Shown: positions 1 to 10,341 of the stretch, one piece after another
How the letters are laid out: every line of letters begins with the position of its first letter
Numbering within the stretch: the stretch's first letter is position 1
NCBI RefSeq assembly: GCF_002835995.1
Contig: NZ_PJBZ01000065.1
Location: 1-43,328 of the forward strand
Origin: Psychromonas sp. Urea-02u-13
Lineage (GTDB): Bacteria > Pseudomonadota > Gammaproteobacteria > Enterobacterales > Psychromonadaceae
DNA: 43,328 nucleotides
Direction of reading: 5' to 3'
Program-made: the position numbers and the translations under genes
The notes under the pieces: model-generated
Databases searched by the model: none
What the model saw: the letters and a program-made list of their open reading frames with translations, nothing else
What the model was told of the DNA's origin: nothing

Positions 1-88
1 TACTGGAATTTGTCTGTCTAGCATAACCTAAATAGACTGCCGTTAAAGCGATGAGAAAAGGATTTTATTAGCATACTGTAAGGATACT

Positions 89-1330
89 ATGATGCTTAAC
101 CAGAAAAATTTTAAATTTAAAAAACTATTTAGTTATCTCAGTACTTTCTGCTTTATGACTGTTAGTGGTTCCGCCTCTGCGTTTTACGATGCCTACCCTG
201 AAAGTGAGGGACCTTATACAAGTAGCACCGCTGAAAACCAACCTTGGTTAGGTGAAAACTTCGAAAGCTATCAAGACGCACAACTGCTTGAGTGTTCCAA
301 TAATAAATCTTCCATTCAACATTTTGATATCACTTCGGGTTGCCTATCTACAAAATCTGCCTCTGATGTGGCCAACGGTTGGCAGCAGGGTTGGACTGAT
401 GACAAAGTATTTCGTGTTGTTGCTATCGCTAAGGATAGCGAGGGTAATGAACTAAAATACAGCGATCAAACTAATCAATATCGCGCCAAAATTAAAGCGT
501 GGAAAAACCAATCAAACATTCCTCTTTGGTCTGGCTTGCATGCCTTTACGCGTTACCAAACATCGGATGATCTCTATGTCGCCTCTGTCCGTTATGATGG
601 AAATGTCACGATAAAGGTTAAGTATCAAGGCAGTTATACAACGCTTGGGCAAACAACGTTAAGCAATGGTGTTAAAACCTACCTTGATGAAAGTGGGCAT
701 TTAGCCGCTGGGCAGTGGTATAAAATTAAATTTTCAGCCATCGGTAGTGTATTGACCTTAAGCTTAGATGGCATTGAACTGTTATCGGTAAATAATGACT
801 TGTTAAGCGAAGGCACTATTGGTATTCGCACCGATTATGTAAAAACTTATCTGGATGATTGGTTATTATTACCCACGGGTGTTGATGGCGTTATTACTCC
901 GGTAAATCCTGATGTGCCGGCTATTCCTGATGTTGAAAAACCACTTCCTATTACTGAGTTTATTCCTGGCGAAAGTAAAATAGATAATGGTGATAGCATT
1001 TCTTATAACGGAAATTGTTACCAAGCCAAAAATAATCCAGGTATTTGGGAAATACCCAAAGCTAATTCCTGGTTCTGGTCTAATGTTGCCTGTGACGATA
1101 ACCCGCCAGTCACTGCGCCTGTTATTCCTGTAGAACCCGTATTACCGGTGAAACCTGTAGAGCCGAGTCAGCCTAGTGATGCCAAGGAATTTGTTGTGGG
1201 TTCCACTAAAGCGAACAATGGCGAGCTGGTTATTTATAAAGGTAGCTGTTATCAAGCTAAAAATAACCCCGGTAGTTGGGAAACGCCCACCGCAAGCTCA
1301 TGGTTTTGGGACCAAGTCAGTTGCTCGTAA
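89..1330 (+). CDS. Secreted protein with beta-rich domain and two chitin-binding modules
   Basis: 413 aa. Residues 1 to about 31 form a signal peptide ending in a small-residue ASA site, so the protein should be exported. Residues about 35-270 look like an all-beta, laminin-G-like fold (alternating strands, a segment resembling a solvent-exposed sugar-binding sandwich); I do not recognise a precise family. After a proline-rich linker come two near-identical 48-residue modules (289-336 and 366-413), each with a GxCYQAKNNPG core, a SWFW motif and a second cysteine near the end. These match carbohydrate-binding module family 5/12, normally chitin-binding. No catalytic domain is evident. A second Pro/Val/Glu-rich linker separates the modules. 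Start chosen at the first ATG because TAAGGA (79-84) lies 4 bp upstream; the next codon is also ATG. A chitin or peptidoglycan ligand is inference; nagE at 14 kb could use the product of chitin breakdown. Confidence 0.8.
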   Translation: MMLNQKNFKFKKLFSYLSTFCFMTVSGSASAFYDAYPESEGPYTSSTAENQPWLGENFESYQDAQLLECSNNKSSIQHFDITSGCLSTKSASDVANGWQQGWTDDKVFRVVAIAKDSEGNELKYSDQTNQYRAKIKAWKNQSNIPLWSGLHAFTRYQTSDDLYVASVRYDGNVTIKVKYQGSYTTLGQTTLSNGVKTYLDESGHLAAGQWYKIKFSAIGSVLTLSLDGIELLSVNNDLLSEGTIGIRTDYVKTYLDDWLLLPTGVDGVITPVNPDVPAIPDVEKPLPITEFIPGESKIDNGDSISYNGNCYQAKNNPGIWEIPKANSWFWSNVACDDNPPVTAPVIPVEPVLPVKPVEPSQPSDAKEFVVGSTKANNGELVIYKGSCYQAKNNPGSWETPTASSWFWDQVSCS

Positions 1331-1369
1331 CGGCTTAGTTTAAGGTTTTTAAATCAATATAGAAAAATG

Positions 1370-1400
1370 AACGTCACGAGATCTCGGTGACGTTTTAGTT
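1370..1400 (+). terminator. Terminator of the chitin-binding protein gene
   Basis: AACGTCAC (1370-1377) pairs perfectly with GTGACGTT (1387-1394); the inner nine bases contain a GAGATCTC palindrome, and TTAGTTT follows. It lies 40 bp after the stop codon and before the heptamer array. Confidence 0.65.
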
Positions 1401-1420
1401 TGCGCTGGTGGAGTGATAAA

Positions 1421-1833
1421 AGCTTCTAGCTTCTAGCTTCTAGCTCGCAGTTCGCCACTCGTAGCTCTTAGCTCGCAGCTCTTAGCTCTTAGCTCGCAGC
1501 TCTTAGCTCTTAGCTCTTAGCTCGCAGCTCTTAGCTCTTAGCTCGCAGCTCTTAGCTCGCAGCTCTTAGCTCGCAGCTCTTAGCTCTTAGCTCTTAGCTC
1601 TTAGCTCTTAGCTCTTAGCTCGCCGCTCTTAGCTCTTAGCTCTTAGCTCGCCGCTCTTAGCTCTTAGCTCGCCGCTCTTAGCTCTTAGCTCGCCGCTCTT
1701 AGCTCTTAGCTCGCCGCTCTTAGCTCTTAGCTCGCCGCTCTTAGCTCGCAGCTCTTAGCTCTTAGCTCTTAGCTCGCCGCTCTTAGCTCGCCGCTCTTAG
1801 CTCGCAGCTCTTAGCTCTTAGCTCGCAGCTCTT
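1421..1833. repeat. 59-unit heptamer tandem array
   Basis: 413 bp, exactly 59 consecutive 7-bp units with no indel. By eye: 28 AGCTCTT, 18 AGCTCGC, 8 CGCTCTT and five divergent units at the left edge (three AGCTTCT, then AGTTCGC and CACTCGT). Every CGCTCTT follows an AGCTCGC, and units 33-44 (1645-1728) form four copies of a 21-bp higher-order repeat. The array cannot be coding: TAG recurs on the plus strand and TAA on the minus strand in all frames. Its last two bases are part of the mltF stop codon, so it fills the whole gap between the convergent chitin-binding gene terminator and mltF. A degenerate relative lies at 17757-17819. Confidence 0.95.
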
Positions 1834-3346
1834 AGTTATTGGTTGCGCTTGCACCGCTCACTTCACCTTCACTTTTTATCGCCTCATTCGCCAGTTCAAC
1901 GACAGCATGACTGGCCGCTTCAATAGCTGCTAATCGTTCAATCTCAGCCTGTTTTTCAGCTTCTTCTTTTAATGCTTTCATTCGTTCATAAACAAACCAG
2001 TTTAGCGTCTCTAAATATTGGCGAATATTATTCACATAATGTTGTGCTTCTCGGCCTCGTGCATAACCATAACGGGTTTTTTTATACCATTTTTGTTGAT
2101 GTAATAGCGGTAAATTATCTTTTACGTCAGACCATGAATTAGGGTTTTCTTTTTTCATCGCAGTGATGCGTCTGGCATCCATTAAATGGCCGTAACCAAT
2201 ATTGTAACTGGCTAAAGCAAACCACAATTTTTCATCTTCATGGATGCTATCGGGTAAGCGTTTTATCAATTGTGATAGATATTTTGCGCCACCTTTGATG
2301 CTTTGCGCCGGGTCAAGGCGATTCTTGATTCCCACATAATCTGCAGTGTCTAAGGTCAGCATCATCATGCCGCGAACACCTGTTGGAGAACGTGCATTAG
2401 GTTTCCAGTGCGACTCTTGGTAGCTGACTGCCGCCAGTAATTTCCAGGTTACTTCGCTATTTTCATACTTTTTAAACAACGCTTCATAGCGCGGTAATGT
2501 CTTTTTAATGCGTTTTAGAAAGATACGGGTATCGACATAATCAAAGTGACCAACATGACCAAAGTATTTTTCTTCAAGCTGTGCAATCGTTTGGTCATTA
2601 TACTTATTACCGATGAACTCTATCATGCCCGAGTAAACGCTATCATCTTGATTTTTATTGATTAACCAAGCGACTGGTTGCTTTTCTGAAATTGTAAATG
2701 CTTCAGTAAGTGCAGGGTAATAACGCTGTTTTTGAGCCAGTGTTGAGCTGTCTACAATAGCAAATTTAACCTTTTTCTCTGCGATTTTACGTAATAAGGT
2801 TTCTTGATCTTCGTTATCAAGATAGTCAATTTCAAGATGTGAGTTTTCTTCTATCAATGCGTTCAATGTTTCGGCATGGCTACTGTCAGTTAATACAGTA
2901 ATTGGTGCATTAACATCTGCAATCTTGCGTGGGCGGTAAGTCCCTTTGTGATAAACCAATTTCTGCGAGACATAATAATAAGGGGGAGAGCTACGATATT
3001 TTTCTGCTCGCTTTGGTGTCAGCGTGAGACCTGCGCCTGCAAAGTCTATTTGATTATTGTCGAGTGCTAAAAATAATTCATTAAGAGAATTGTAGGTTTT
3101 GATGGTTATTTTAACATCCAGGTAAGCTGCAAACTGTTTACCGAGTTCATAATCTAAACCACTATAAGTATTACCATCGTAACTATAAGTTAATGAGCTA
3201 TTGATTGTGCCCATGATGATATCACCACGTTTTTGGATTTTTTCTAAGCTACTGGTTTGTACAAATGGATTACACGCAGCCAAGAAAAAAAGTGAAACGC
3301 TAATAAAAAATACTTTTATTACTCGGGAAAATAATTTAATGGGCAT
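1832..3346 (-). CDS. mltF: Membrane-bound lytic murein transglycosylase F
   Basis: 504 aa lipoprotein that cleaves peptidoglycan glycan strands to 1,6-anhydromuropeptides at the outer membrane inner face. Residues 1-25 are a lipoprotein signal with lipobox LAAC (Cys25). Residues about 35-265 form a periplasmic solute-binding family 3 domain; about 285-450 form the SLT lysozyme-like domain, with catalytic Glu311 in the YQESHW context and a downstream GVRGMMMLT motif. The C-terminal 50 residues are Ala/Glu-rich and probably helical. The divergent arrangement with purL is the same as in E. coli. The stop codon is embedded in the right edge of the heptamer array, so the last codons abut repeat sequence. 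Family length and motif order are standard. Confidence 0.95.
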   Translation of the reverse strand: MPIKLFSRVIKVFFISVSLFFLAACNPFVQTSSLEKIQKRGDIIMGTINSSLTYSYDGNTYSGLDYELGKQFAAYLDVKITIKTYNSLNELFLALDNNQIDFAGAGLTLTPKRAEKYRSSPPYYYVSQKLVYHKGTYRPRKIADVNAPITVLTDSSHAETLNALIEENSHLEIDYLDNEDQETLLRKIAEKKVKFAIVDSSTLAQKQRYYPALTEAFTISEKQPVAWLINKNQDDSVYSGMIEFIGNKYNDQTIAQLEEKYFGHVGHFDYVDTRIFLKRIKKTLPRYEALFKKYENSEVTWKLLAAVSYQESHWKPNARSPTGVRGMMMLTLDTADYVGIKNRLDPAQSIKGGAKYLSQLIKRLPDSIHEDEKLWFALASYNIGYGHLMDARRITAMKKENPNSWSDVKDNLPLLHQQKWYKKTRYGYARGREAQHYVNNIRQYLETLNWFVYERMKALKEEAEKQAEIERLAAIEAASHAVVELANEAIKSEGEVSGASATNN

Positions 3347-3524
3347 AACTGGGTCCAGATCTAAATTTTAAGACTGTTTTGATTGTTTTTTAATCAAAAA
3401 GTGCATTGAAGAACGAAATAAACTCTGACTATAGAGGGTTTCTGTTTAATAAAAAACGCTTTTTAAGTATAATCGCGAGCCTGAACCCAAGATCATTTTA
3501 TTTATCCAACGAGAGAAATAACCT
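3347..3524. promoter_or_regulatory. Divergent mltF/purL promoter region
   Basis: 178 bp between the divergent starts. On the plus strand a perfect TATAAT (3468-3473) lies 17 bp after a weak -35 TTTAAT (3445-3450), a plausible purL promoter with a leader of about 45 nt. I looked for a PurR-type palindrome and did not find a convincing one. The mltF promoter was not resolved. Confidence 0.4.
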
Positions 3525-6500
3525 ATGGAAATTTTGCGTGGGGCACCAGCCCTATCTACATTTCGTGTTAACCAGCTTTTAAAAAACTGTGAAGCATTAA
3601 ATCTACCTGTTACGCAAATTTATGCAGAGTTTATGCATGCTGCTGATTTAACGGAAAACCTAGATGAGCAAGAGTTAGTTGTTTTACAAAAATTACTAAC
3701 ATATGGACCAAAAATTGCCGAGCACGATCCAATTGGTACGTTACTTTTTGTAACACCACGCCCAGGCACTATCTCTCCTTGGTCTTCAAAAGCAACGGAC
3801 ATTGCTAAAAACTGTGGTTTAAGCAAAGTTAAACGTTTAGAACGTGGTGTTGCTTATTACATTGAAACATCAGTCGAACTGTCAAATGAGCAAAGCAAAC
3901 AACTTGCTGGTTTATTACATGACCGCATGATGGAAGTGGTATTTACTTCACTTGATGATGCTGCTCAACTCTTTGTACAGGGTACGCCTGGCAAAATGAG
4001 TAGTGTTGATATTATTGGCGAAGGTCGCAGTGCGTTAGTGGCTGCCAATATCAGCTTAGGTTTAGCGCTTGCTGATGATGAAATTGATTACTTGGTAGAA
4101 AACTTTATTTTGTTAGGCCGTAATCCTAACGATATTGAATTAATGATGTTTGCACAGGCAAACTCAGAGCATTGTCGCCATAAAATCTTCAATGCTGATT
4201 GGACAATCGATGGCCAAAAACAGCCTAAATCATTGTTCAAAATGATTCGTAATACCCATGAACTTCATCCTGAACATGTTTTATCTGCCTACAGCGATAA
4301 CGCAGCAGTAATGGAAGGTTACAAAGCCGGTCGTTTCTTCCCAAGCGTTGATGATCGTGAATTTGGTTACCACCATGAAGATATCGATATCTTGATGAAA
4401 GTTGAAACACATAACCATCCAACTGCTATTTCACCATTCCCTGGTGCTGCGACGGGTTCTGGTGGCGAGATTCGTGATGAAGGCGCAACCGGTATTGGTT
4501 CTAAACCAAAAGCGGGTTTAGTGGGTTTCTCTGTTTCTAACTTACGTATTCCAAACTTTGAGCAACCATGGGAAACAGACTTTGGTAAACCAAGTCGTAT
4601 TGTTTCTGCTCTTGATATTATGCTTGAAGCTCCACTAGGTGGCGCTGCATTCAATAATGAATTTGGTCGTCCAAACATTCTTGGTTACTTCCGTACTTAC
4701 GAAGAGCAAGTAGAAAGCCATAACGGCAACGAAATCCGTGGTTACCACAAACCAATCATGTTGGCGGGTGGCCTAGGTAATATTCGTCGTGACCATGTAC
4801 AGAAAAAAGAGATCCCAGTCGGCGCTAAGTTAGTTGTACTAGGTGGTCCAGCAATGAACATTGGTTTAGGTGGCGGTGCTGCTTCTTCAATGGATTCAGG
4901 TGCTTCTACGGAAGACTTAGATTTTGCTTCGGTACAACGTGAAAATCCAGAAATGGAACGTCGTTGTCAGGAAGTAATCGATCGTTGTTGGCAGATGGGT
5001 GATGATAACCCAATCCAATTTATTCACGATGTAGGCGCGGGTGGTTTATCAAACGCAATGCCTGAGCTTGTGAATGACGGTGGCCGTGGTGGTGTCTTCA
5101 ATTTACGTGCTATTCCAAATGACGAAAACAGCATGGCACCACACGAAATCTGGTGTAATGAATCTCAAGAACGTTACGTAATGGCCGTTAAGCCTGAAAA
5201 CCTAGCAACGTTTGAAGCAATCTGTAAACGTGAACGTGCGTTATACGCTGTGATCGGTGAAGCCACTGAAGAGATGCATTTAACACTTAACGATCCTGAG
5301 TTTGATAACAAACCAATCGATATGCCACTTGAAGTATTATTAGGTAAAGCACCTAAAATGCATCGTGAAGTGACAACACAATTAGCGAAAGGCAAAGCAC
5401 TAGACCTATCTGGCGCAAGCATTAAAGATGCTGCAGAGCGTTTATTACGTCTGCCATCTATCGCTGAAAAAACATTTTTAATTACCATTGGTGATCGCTC
5501 TGTTACTGGTTTAGTAGCACGTGACCAAATGGTCGGTCCTTGGCAGGTTCCTGTTGCCGATTGTGCGGTAACCGCTGCAAGTTACGATACTTACTTCGGT
5601 GAGTCGATGGCACTGGGTGAACGTACGCCAGTTGCACTACTTAACTTTGGCGCTTCTGCTCGTTTGGCTGTAGCTGAATCAATCACTAACATCGCATGTT
5701 CTGATATTGGTGATTTCAAACGCATTAAACTTTCTGCTAACTGGATGTCTGCAACGGGTCACCCGGGCGAAGACGCTGGTTTATATGAAGCAGTTAAAGC
5801 GGTGGGCGAAGAGTTATGTCCTGAATTAGAGCTAACTATCCCAGTTGGTAAAGATTCAATGTCAATGAAGACACGCTGGCAAGAAGAAGATGGTAGTGAG
5901 AAAGAAGTTATCTCACCATTGTCTTTAATCATTACTGCCTTTGGTGCGGTACGTGATATCCGTAATACAGTAACGCCTCAATTGCGTACTGACCAAGGTG
6001 AAACAGATTTAATTCTAGTTGACCTAGGTAACGGCCAAAACCGTTTAGGTGGTTCATCACTGGCTCAAGTTTACAAACAGTTAGGTGAGTCGACACCGGA
6101 TCTTGATAGCCCTGAGTTATTAAAAGGTTTCTTCAACTCAATGCAAACATTGGTTGCAGATAAAAAACTATTGGCTTACCACGATAGAAGTGATGGCGGT
6201 TTATTCTCTACGATTACAGAGATGGCATTTGCTGGTCACTGTGGTGTCACGGTTAAGCTTGATCAACTAGATAACGATGACTTTGCTGCCCTTTACTCGG
6301 AAGAGTTAGGTGCTGTTATTCAAGTTAAACGTGAAGATAAAGAAGCAGTATTAAACGTACTAGCAGGTCATGGTCTAACGTCTAACTCATTAGTGATTGG
6401 TTCATTAAATGAGACTGACTTAATTGAATTTACCCGTGATGGTAAAGATGTATTAGCGGCTAAACGTTCTGAATACCGTGGTATTTGGGCTGAAACGACG

Positions 6501-7421
6501 CTGAAAATGCAAGCATTACGTGATAACTCTGAATGTGCACAACAAGAGTTTGATCTTAAATTAGATGATAAAGATCCGGGTTTAAACACTAAGCTTACTT
6601 TTGATATCAACGAAGATGTAGCTGCACCTTATATTGCTACTGGCGTTTTACCACGCATGGCAATCATTCGTGAACAAGGTGTTAACTCTCAACAAGAGAT
6701 GGCTGCTGCCTTTAATCGTGCGGGTTTCTCTGCGATTGATGTACACATGAGTGATATTTTAGCGGGTGATGTTCAGCTTGAAGACTTCGCTGGTTTAGTC
6801 GCTTGTGGTGGTTTCTCTTACGGTGACGTATTAGGCGCTGGTGAAGGTTGGGCTAAATCGATTCTGTTTAATGAACAGGCGCGTAACCAGTTCCAAACTT
6901 TCTTTGAACGTGAAAACTCGTTTGCATTAGGTGTGTGTAATGGTTGTCAGATGTTGTCTAACCTACATGAGCTAATTCCGGGTACTGATTTATGGCCTCG
7001 TTTTGTGCGTAATAACTCTGAACGTTTTGAAGCGCGTTTCAGTCTTGTTGAAGTACAAAAGAATAACTCGTTATTCTTAAATGATATGGCCGGTTCACAT
7101 ATGCCAATCGCAGTTTCTCACGGTGAAGGTCGTGTTGAAGTGAAAGATGCACAGCATTTAGCGGCTATCGAAGCGAGTGGCAATATCGCATTACGCTTTA
7201 TTGATAACTACGGCAACAATACCCAAGCTTACCCGGCGAATCCAAATGGTTCACCAAACGGTATTACTGGTCTAACTTCTCAAGATGGGCGTGTAACAAT
7301 CATGATGCCACATCCTGAGCGAGTATTTAGAACGGTTGCTAACTCATGGCATCCAGATGAATGGAAAGAAGATAGCCCATGGATGCGTATGTTTAGAAAC
7401 GTGCGTAAACAACTAGGTTAG
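3525..7421 (+). CDS. purL: Phosphoribosylformylglycinamidine synthase (large, single-chain type)
   Basis: 1298 aa. Catalyses the ATP- and glutamine-dependent conversion of FGAR to FGAM, the fourth step of purine synthesis, in the cytoplasm. Order: N-terminal PurS-like domain (about 1-150), linker, two AIR-synthase-type ATP-binding halves (about 170-1000; note the [19 protein letters not shown] signature), and a C-terminal class I glutamine amidotransferase domain. The amidotransferase triad is visible: Cys1138 in GVCNGCQM, His1263 and Glu1265 in PHPER, each offset by +3 from E. coli PurL. Length is typical of the gammaproteobacterial form. Start ATG follows a GAGAGAAAT purine-rich stretch. 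It is transcribed alone, ending at a strong terminator. Confidence 0.98.
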   Translation: MEILRGAPALSTFRVNQLLKNCEALNLPVTQIYAEFMHAADLTENLDEQELVVLQKLLTYGPKIAEHDPIGTLLFVTPRPGTISPWSSKATDIAKNCGLSKVKRLERGVAYYIETSVELSNEQSKQLAGLLHDRMMEVVFTSLDDAAQLFVQGTPGKMSSVDIIGEGRSALVAANISLGLALADDEIDYLVENFILLGRNPNDIELMMFAQANSEHCRHKIFNADWTIDGQKQPKSLFKMIRNTHELHPEHVLSAYSDNAAVMEGYKAGRFFPSVDDREFGYHHEDIDILMKVETHNHPTAISPFPGAATGSGGEIRDEGATGIGSKPKAGLVGFSVSNLRIPNFEQPWETDFGKPSRIVSALDIMLEAPLGGAAFNNEFGRPNILGYFRTYEEQVESHNGNEIRGYHKPIMLAGGLGNIRRDHVQKKEIPVGAKLVVLGGPAMNIGLGGGAASSMDSGASTEDLDFASVQRENPEMERRCQEVIDRCWQMGDDNPIQFIHDVGAGGLSNAMPELVNDGGRGGVFNLRAIPNDENSMAPHEIWCNESQERYVMAVKPENLATFEAICKRERALYAVIGEATEEMHLTLNDPEFDNKPIDMPLEVLLGKAPKMHREVTTQLAKGKALDLSGASIKDAAERLLRLPSIAEKTFLITIGDRSVTGLVARDQMVGPWQVPVADCAVTAASYDTYFGESMALGERTPVALLNFGASARLAVAESITNIACSDIGDFKRIKLSANWMSATGHPGEDAGLYEAVKAVGEELCPELELTIPVGKDSMSMKTRWQEEDGSEKEVISPLSLIITAFGAVRDIRNTVTPQLRTDQGETDLILVDLGNGQNRLGGSSLAQVYKQLGESTPDLDSPELLKGFFNSMQTLVADKKLLAYHDRSDGGLFSTITEMAFAGHCGVTVKLDQLDNDDFAALYSEELGAVIQVKREDKEAVLNVLAGHGLTSNSLVIGSLNETDLIEFTRDGKDVLAAKRSEYRGIWAETTLKMQALRDNSECAQQEFDLKLDDKDPGLNTKLTFDINEDVAAPYIATGVLPRMAIIREQGVNSQQEMAAAFNRAGFSAIDVHMSDILAGDVQLEDFAGLVACGGFSYGDVLGAGEGWAKSILFNEQARNQFQTFFERENSFALGVCNGCQMLSNLHELIPGTDLWPRFVRNNSERFEARFSLVEVQKNNSLFLNDMAGSHMPIAVSHGEGRVEVKDAQHLAAIEASGNIALRFIDNYGNNTQAYPANPNGSPNGITGLTSQDGRVTIMMPHPERVFRTVANSWHPDEWKEDSPWMRMFRNVRKQLG

Positions 7422-7436
7422 TCTGTTATAACGTAT

Positions 7437-7465
7437 AAAAAGGGGATCAATTGATCCCCTTTTTT
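7437..7465 (+). terminator. purL intrinsic terminator
   Basis: AAAAGGGGATCAA followed directly by its reverse complement TTGATCCCCTTTT, then more T: a near-perfect 26-bp palindrome with a U-tract, 15 bp after the purL stop. Confidence 0.9.
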
Positions 7466-7549
7466 ATTATTGGTCTAAACTGTGTTTTATTGCTTAAGGT
7501 ATTGATTTAATAGCATAAATGAATTTTAAATAACTGAAAGGTGGTTTCT

Positions 7550-10252
7550 TTGTCTTTACTCGTCAAAAATGTTTTATATATTGGACGTAATGTTGCATTG
7601 GTCGAAGCGTTATTAGCTTCTCTAACAGATGACAACCAAGGTGTCTCTTATCATACAAAACATATGCTTAGCAGTAATGAAATATTAGCCGTATTAGCAG
7701 AGAGTAATTATCATCATTTTATAACTGAACAATATGTTCCTGATATTATTGTCGCTCAAGTCGAAAGCCTTTTCCCACAACTTCATGTTACTTATTTAAA
7801 TCAATCCAAACCCGTTAACGAAAAAATACCGCCACTGAGCACTAAGAAGCTGATCAGTGACGATGTAAAAAATGCCCTCAACTATATAAATATCCCTATT
7901 TATTACAAAAGCAAAGATGGAAATATCATTGTCTGTAACAACAGCTTTGCAAATCATTTAGGGCTAACTTGTGATGATATTATTGGTAAGCATATTTCAG
8001 AAGTTTTACCCCCATCATTGCAAAAAGAAATTGAAAAAATAGATAGAAAGATGTTTAACGATCATCAAGTTCATCTTTTTGAATGCCAGTTACATGATGT
8101 CCATGGTTATCCCCGTGAAGTTGTTTTCCGCAAGGAGTTAATGGTCGATAGTGATATTCAAATTGGCATGATATTCGATGTTTCAGAATTAAATGAAGCT
8201 AAACGTCGCATTGAAAAAGAGCGTATTATGTTACGCGCAACGGCAAATATCTCGCCCGATTTAATCTTTTTCAAAGATTTAGAAAGCCGTTTCTTAGGGT
8301 GTAACAAGCAGTTTGAAAAGTTTATCGGACAACCAGAAAGAAACATTATAGGTAAAACGGACGATCAATTTTTTGAGCTTGAGCAGGCCAGTATGTGCCA
8401 GCAACAAGACAAAGATGTGATGTTCAATAATGAAACCTATTCAGGTGAAGAGCACCTGACCTACGTTGATGGTGAGCGTCATTTTATCGACATGAGAAAA
8501 GTGCCGTTATTGGATAGCAAAGGTGATGTGCAAGGGTTAATCGGCATCGGCCGAGATATTACGGCTAATCATCGCTTACAAAAACGCCTTAAAGTGGCTA
8601 ACGCGGTATTTGAAAACAGCCAAGAAAATATTATTGTGACCGATCAAGCGGGCATCATTAATTCTGCTAATTTAGCGACTTGCCAATTAACTGGTTATAA
8701 ACGATCTGAGTTATTAGGCTCTGATATTTCTATCTTATCGGCAGAAGAGCCCAATTCAACGCTCTATCAGCGAATAGAGGAAGGGCTAGAAAACAATAAA
8801 CAGTGGAAAGGCGATATTACCTATCGGAACAAGCTGCAAGAGATACGTTTTGCATGGTTAGATGTTTACCGTGTTGAGTTAGAAAAGGGCATTAATAATC
8901 GTATTTATTCTTTTACTGACCTTAGCCAAAATAAGAATATCGAAAGTAAAATTCAATATTTATCCAAGCATGATCCGCTGACGGGGTTATCAAACCGTAT
9001 TGCACTATTTGCCAAATTAGAAGATGCGATTCATCGTGCGAGTTTTAATGAAATAGCCATGGCCGTTGTGCTGATTGATATTAATGGTTTTAAAGCCGTT
9101 AATGACCAGTACGGGCACGATGCCGGCGATAAAGTCTTACAAGAGATCGCGGTGCGCTTGAAAAACTGTATTTTCGAAAAAGATACCATCGCACGTTTTG
9201 GTGATGATGAGTTTGTCATTATTGTTGATGGCCTTAAAAATGAACATGAAGCGGCCTTAGTTGCGCAACGAGTTGCTGAGCAATTTGAGCATAAATTTGA
9301 AATTTCTGGCATTGAGGCCTCATTGAGTGCAACGATCGGCATTAGTTTATGTCCCGATGACGGCGCCGATGTGGATACCTTATTGCTGAGTGCTGAAAAA
9401 GCGATGTGGCGTGCTAAATTAGACAAAAAAAGCCCTTACCATTTTTATACAGATCAACTTACCGAGTATTCTTCTAACCAGTTACAGTTAGAAACAGAGA
9501 TGAAAATTGCGTTGCAGGAAGACCAATTTGAGCTTTATTACCAACCGCAATATGACCTTAATAAAAAGCTCATCGTTGCGATGGAAAGTTTGCTACGTTG
9601 GAATCACCCGACATATGGTGTGTTATTGCCTGATCGTTTTTTAAGTCTGGCCGAAGAAAGTGGTTTATTGATCCCAATCGGTTTGAAAATGTTAAATACC
9701 ATTGCCATGCAAGCTGTTAAATGGAATAAAGCCAATATTCTCTTTGGGCGTATTGCGGTTAACTTATCAACGAGCCAACTTGAGCAAATTAGCTTTATTG
9801 CCGACATTCAAACTATTTTAAAAGACACTGGTTGTTCTGCTAAAGACATTGAGTTTGAAGTTTCTGAAAGCATTTTTGAAAGTAATAATTATACGATCCA
9901 TGAAAACCTTTTTAATATTCACAAGTTAGGTATTGCCATCACTGTTGATGGTTTTGGTGCTGATATTCCTATTTTTCATTTTATTGAACCGTTAGGGATC
10001 GAAAAATTTAAAATAACGAAAAATTACATTCAAGGTGTACCGGGTCGCCTAGTCGGCGAAGCAATGATTAAGTCAGTGATGGTACTTGCAAGAGAGCTGG
10101 GTATTGACGTGGTGGGCTCGGGTATTGAAAACGCGGCGCAGGAAGATTACCTTAGAGATCAGCAAATATCGTCAGGCCAAGGGGAATTTCAAACCAAACC
10201 GATGAAAGTCAGTGAAGCCACTTTTCATTTACGTTGCCACAAGAAAAAATAA
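7550..10252 (+). CDS. PAS-PAS-PAS-GGDEF-EAL protein with degenerate catalytic motifs
   Basis: 900 aa from a TTG start at 7550, preferred over GTG 7541 because the Shine-Dalgarno AAAGGTGG (7537-7544) is 5 bp upstream of TTG and overlaps the GTG. (Residue numbers here count from the GTG frame start, +3.) Residues 1-100 resemble a receiver-like fold without clear acidic pocket. PAS domains at about 110-215, 230-345 and 350-465; GGDEF about 470-635; EAL about 645-895. The GGDEF signature reads GDDEF (554-558) and the inhibitory-site Arg is Phe (FEKD). The EAL motif reads ESL (682-684); Asn741, Glu773, Glu776, Asp803, Lys824 and Gln880 are kept, but the second Asp of DDFG is Gly804 and the Glu of AEGVE is Ser860. 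Known EAL enzymes need these metal ligands, so I infer loss of both cyclase and phosphodiesterase activity and a role as a sensor or scaffold. No transmembrane segment. Confidence 0.85.
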   Translation: MSLLVKNVLYIGRNVALVEALLASLTDDNQGVSYHTKHMLSSNEILAVLAESNYHHFITEQYVPDIIVAQVESLFPQLHVTYLNQSKPVNEKIPPLSTKKLISDDVKNALNYINIPIYYKSKDGNIIVCNNSFANHLGLTCDDIIGKHISEVLPPSLQKEIEKIDRKMFNDHQVHLFECQLHDVHGYPREVVFRKELMVDSDIQIGMIFDVSELNEAKRRIEKERIMLRATANISPDLIFFKDLESRFLGCNKQFEKFIGQPERNIIGKTDDQFFELEQASMCQQQDKDVMFNNETYSGEEHLTYVDGERHFIDMRKVPLLDSKGDVQGLIGIGRDITANHRLQKRLKVANAVFENSQENIIVTDQAGIINSANLATCQLTGYKRSELLGSDISILSAEEPNSTLYQRIEEGLENNKQWKGDITYRNKLQEIRFAWLDVYRVELEKGINNRIYSFTDLSQNKNIESKIQYLSKHDPLTGLSNRIALFAKLEDAIHRASFNEIAMAVVLIDINGFKAVNDQYGHDAGDKVLQEIAVRLKNCIFEKDTIARFGDDEFVIIVDGLKNEHEAALVAQRVAEQFEHKFEISGIEASLSATIGISLCPDDGADVDTLLLSAEKAMWRAKLDKKSPYHFYTDQLTEYSSNQLQLETEMKIALQEDQFELYYQPQYDLNKKLIVAMESLLRWNHPTYGVLLPDRFLSLAEESGLLIPIGLKMLNTIAMQAVKWNKANILFGRIAVNLSTSQLEQISFIADIQTILKDTGCSAKDIEFEVSESIFESNNYTIHENLFNIHKLGIAITVDGFGADIPIFHFIEPLGIEKFKITKNYIQGVPGRLVGEAMIKSVMVLARELGIDVVGSGIENAAQEDYLRDQQISSGQGEFQTKPMKVSEATFHLRCHKKK

Positions 10253-10341
10253 CTGTTAATTTGACCTTTTTATAATACTTGTTGCTACTCAACGTGCAAA
10301 ATAAAGCGCTTTGATTAGTAACAGTTATAGGTATCAAATAG

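Noticed and set aside
1421..1833. CRISPR array or coding repeat
   Set aside because: Units are only 7 bp with no unique spacers, no cas genes are nearby, and stop codons occur in every frame on both strands.
4367..4678. Antisense open frames inside purL (and similar ones inside nagE, srmB, gltS, pilT and others)
   Set aside because: They lie wholly within well-identified genes, lack ribosome sites and recognisable protein features, and follow from codon bias of the real frame.
7541..7549. GTG 7541 as start of the GGDEF-EAL gene
   Set aside because: The Shine-Dalgarno AAAGGTGG overlaps this codon; it is correctly spaced only for TTG 7550.
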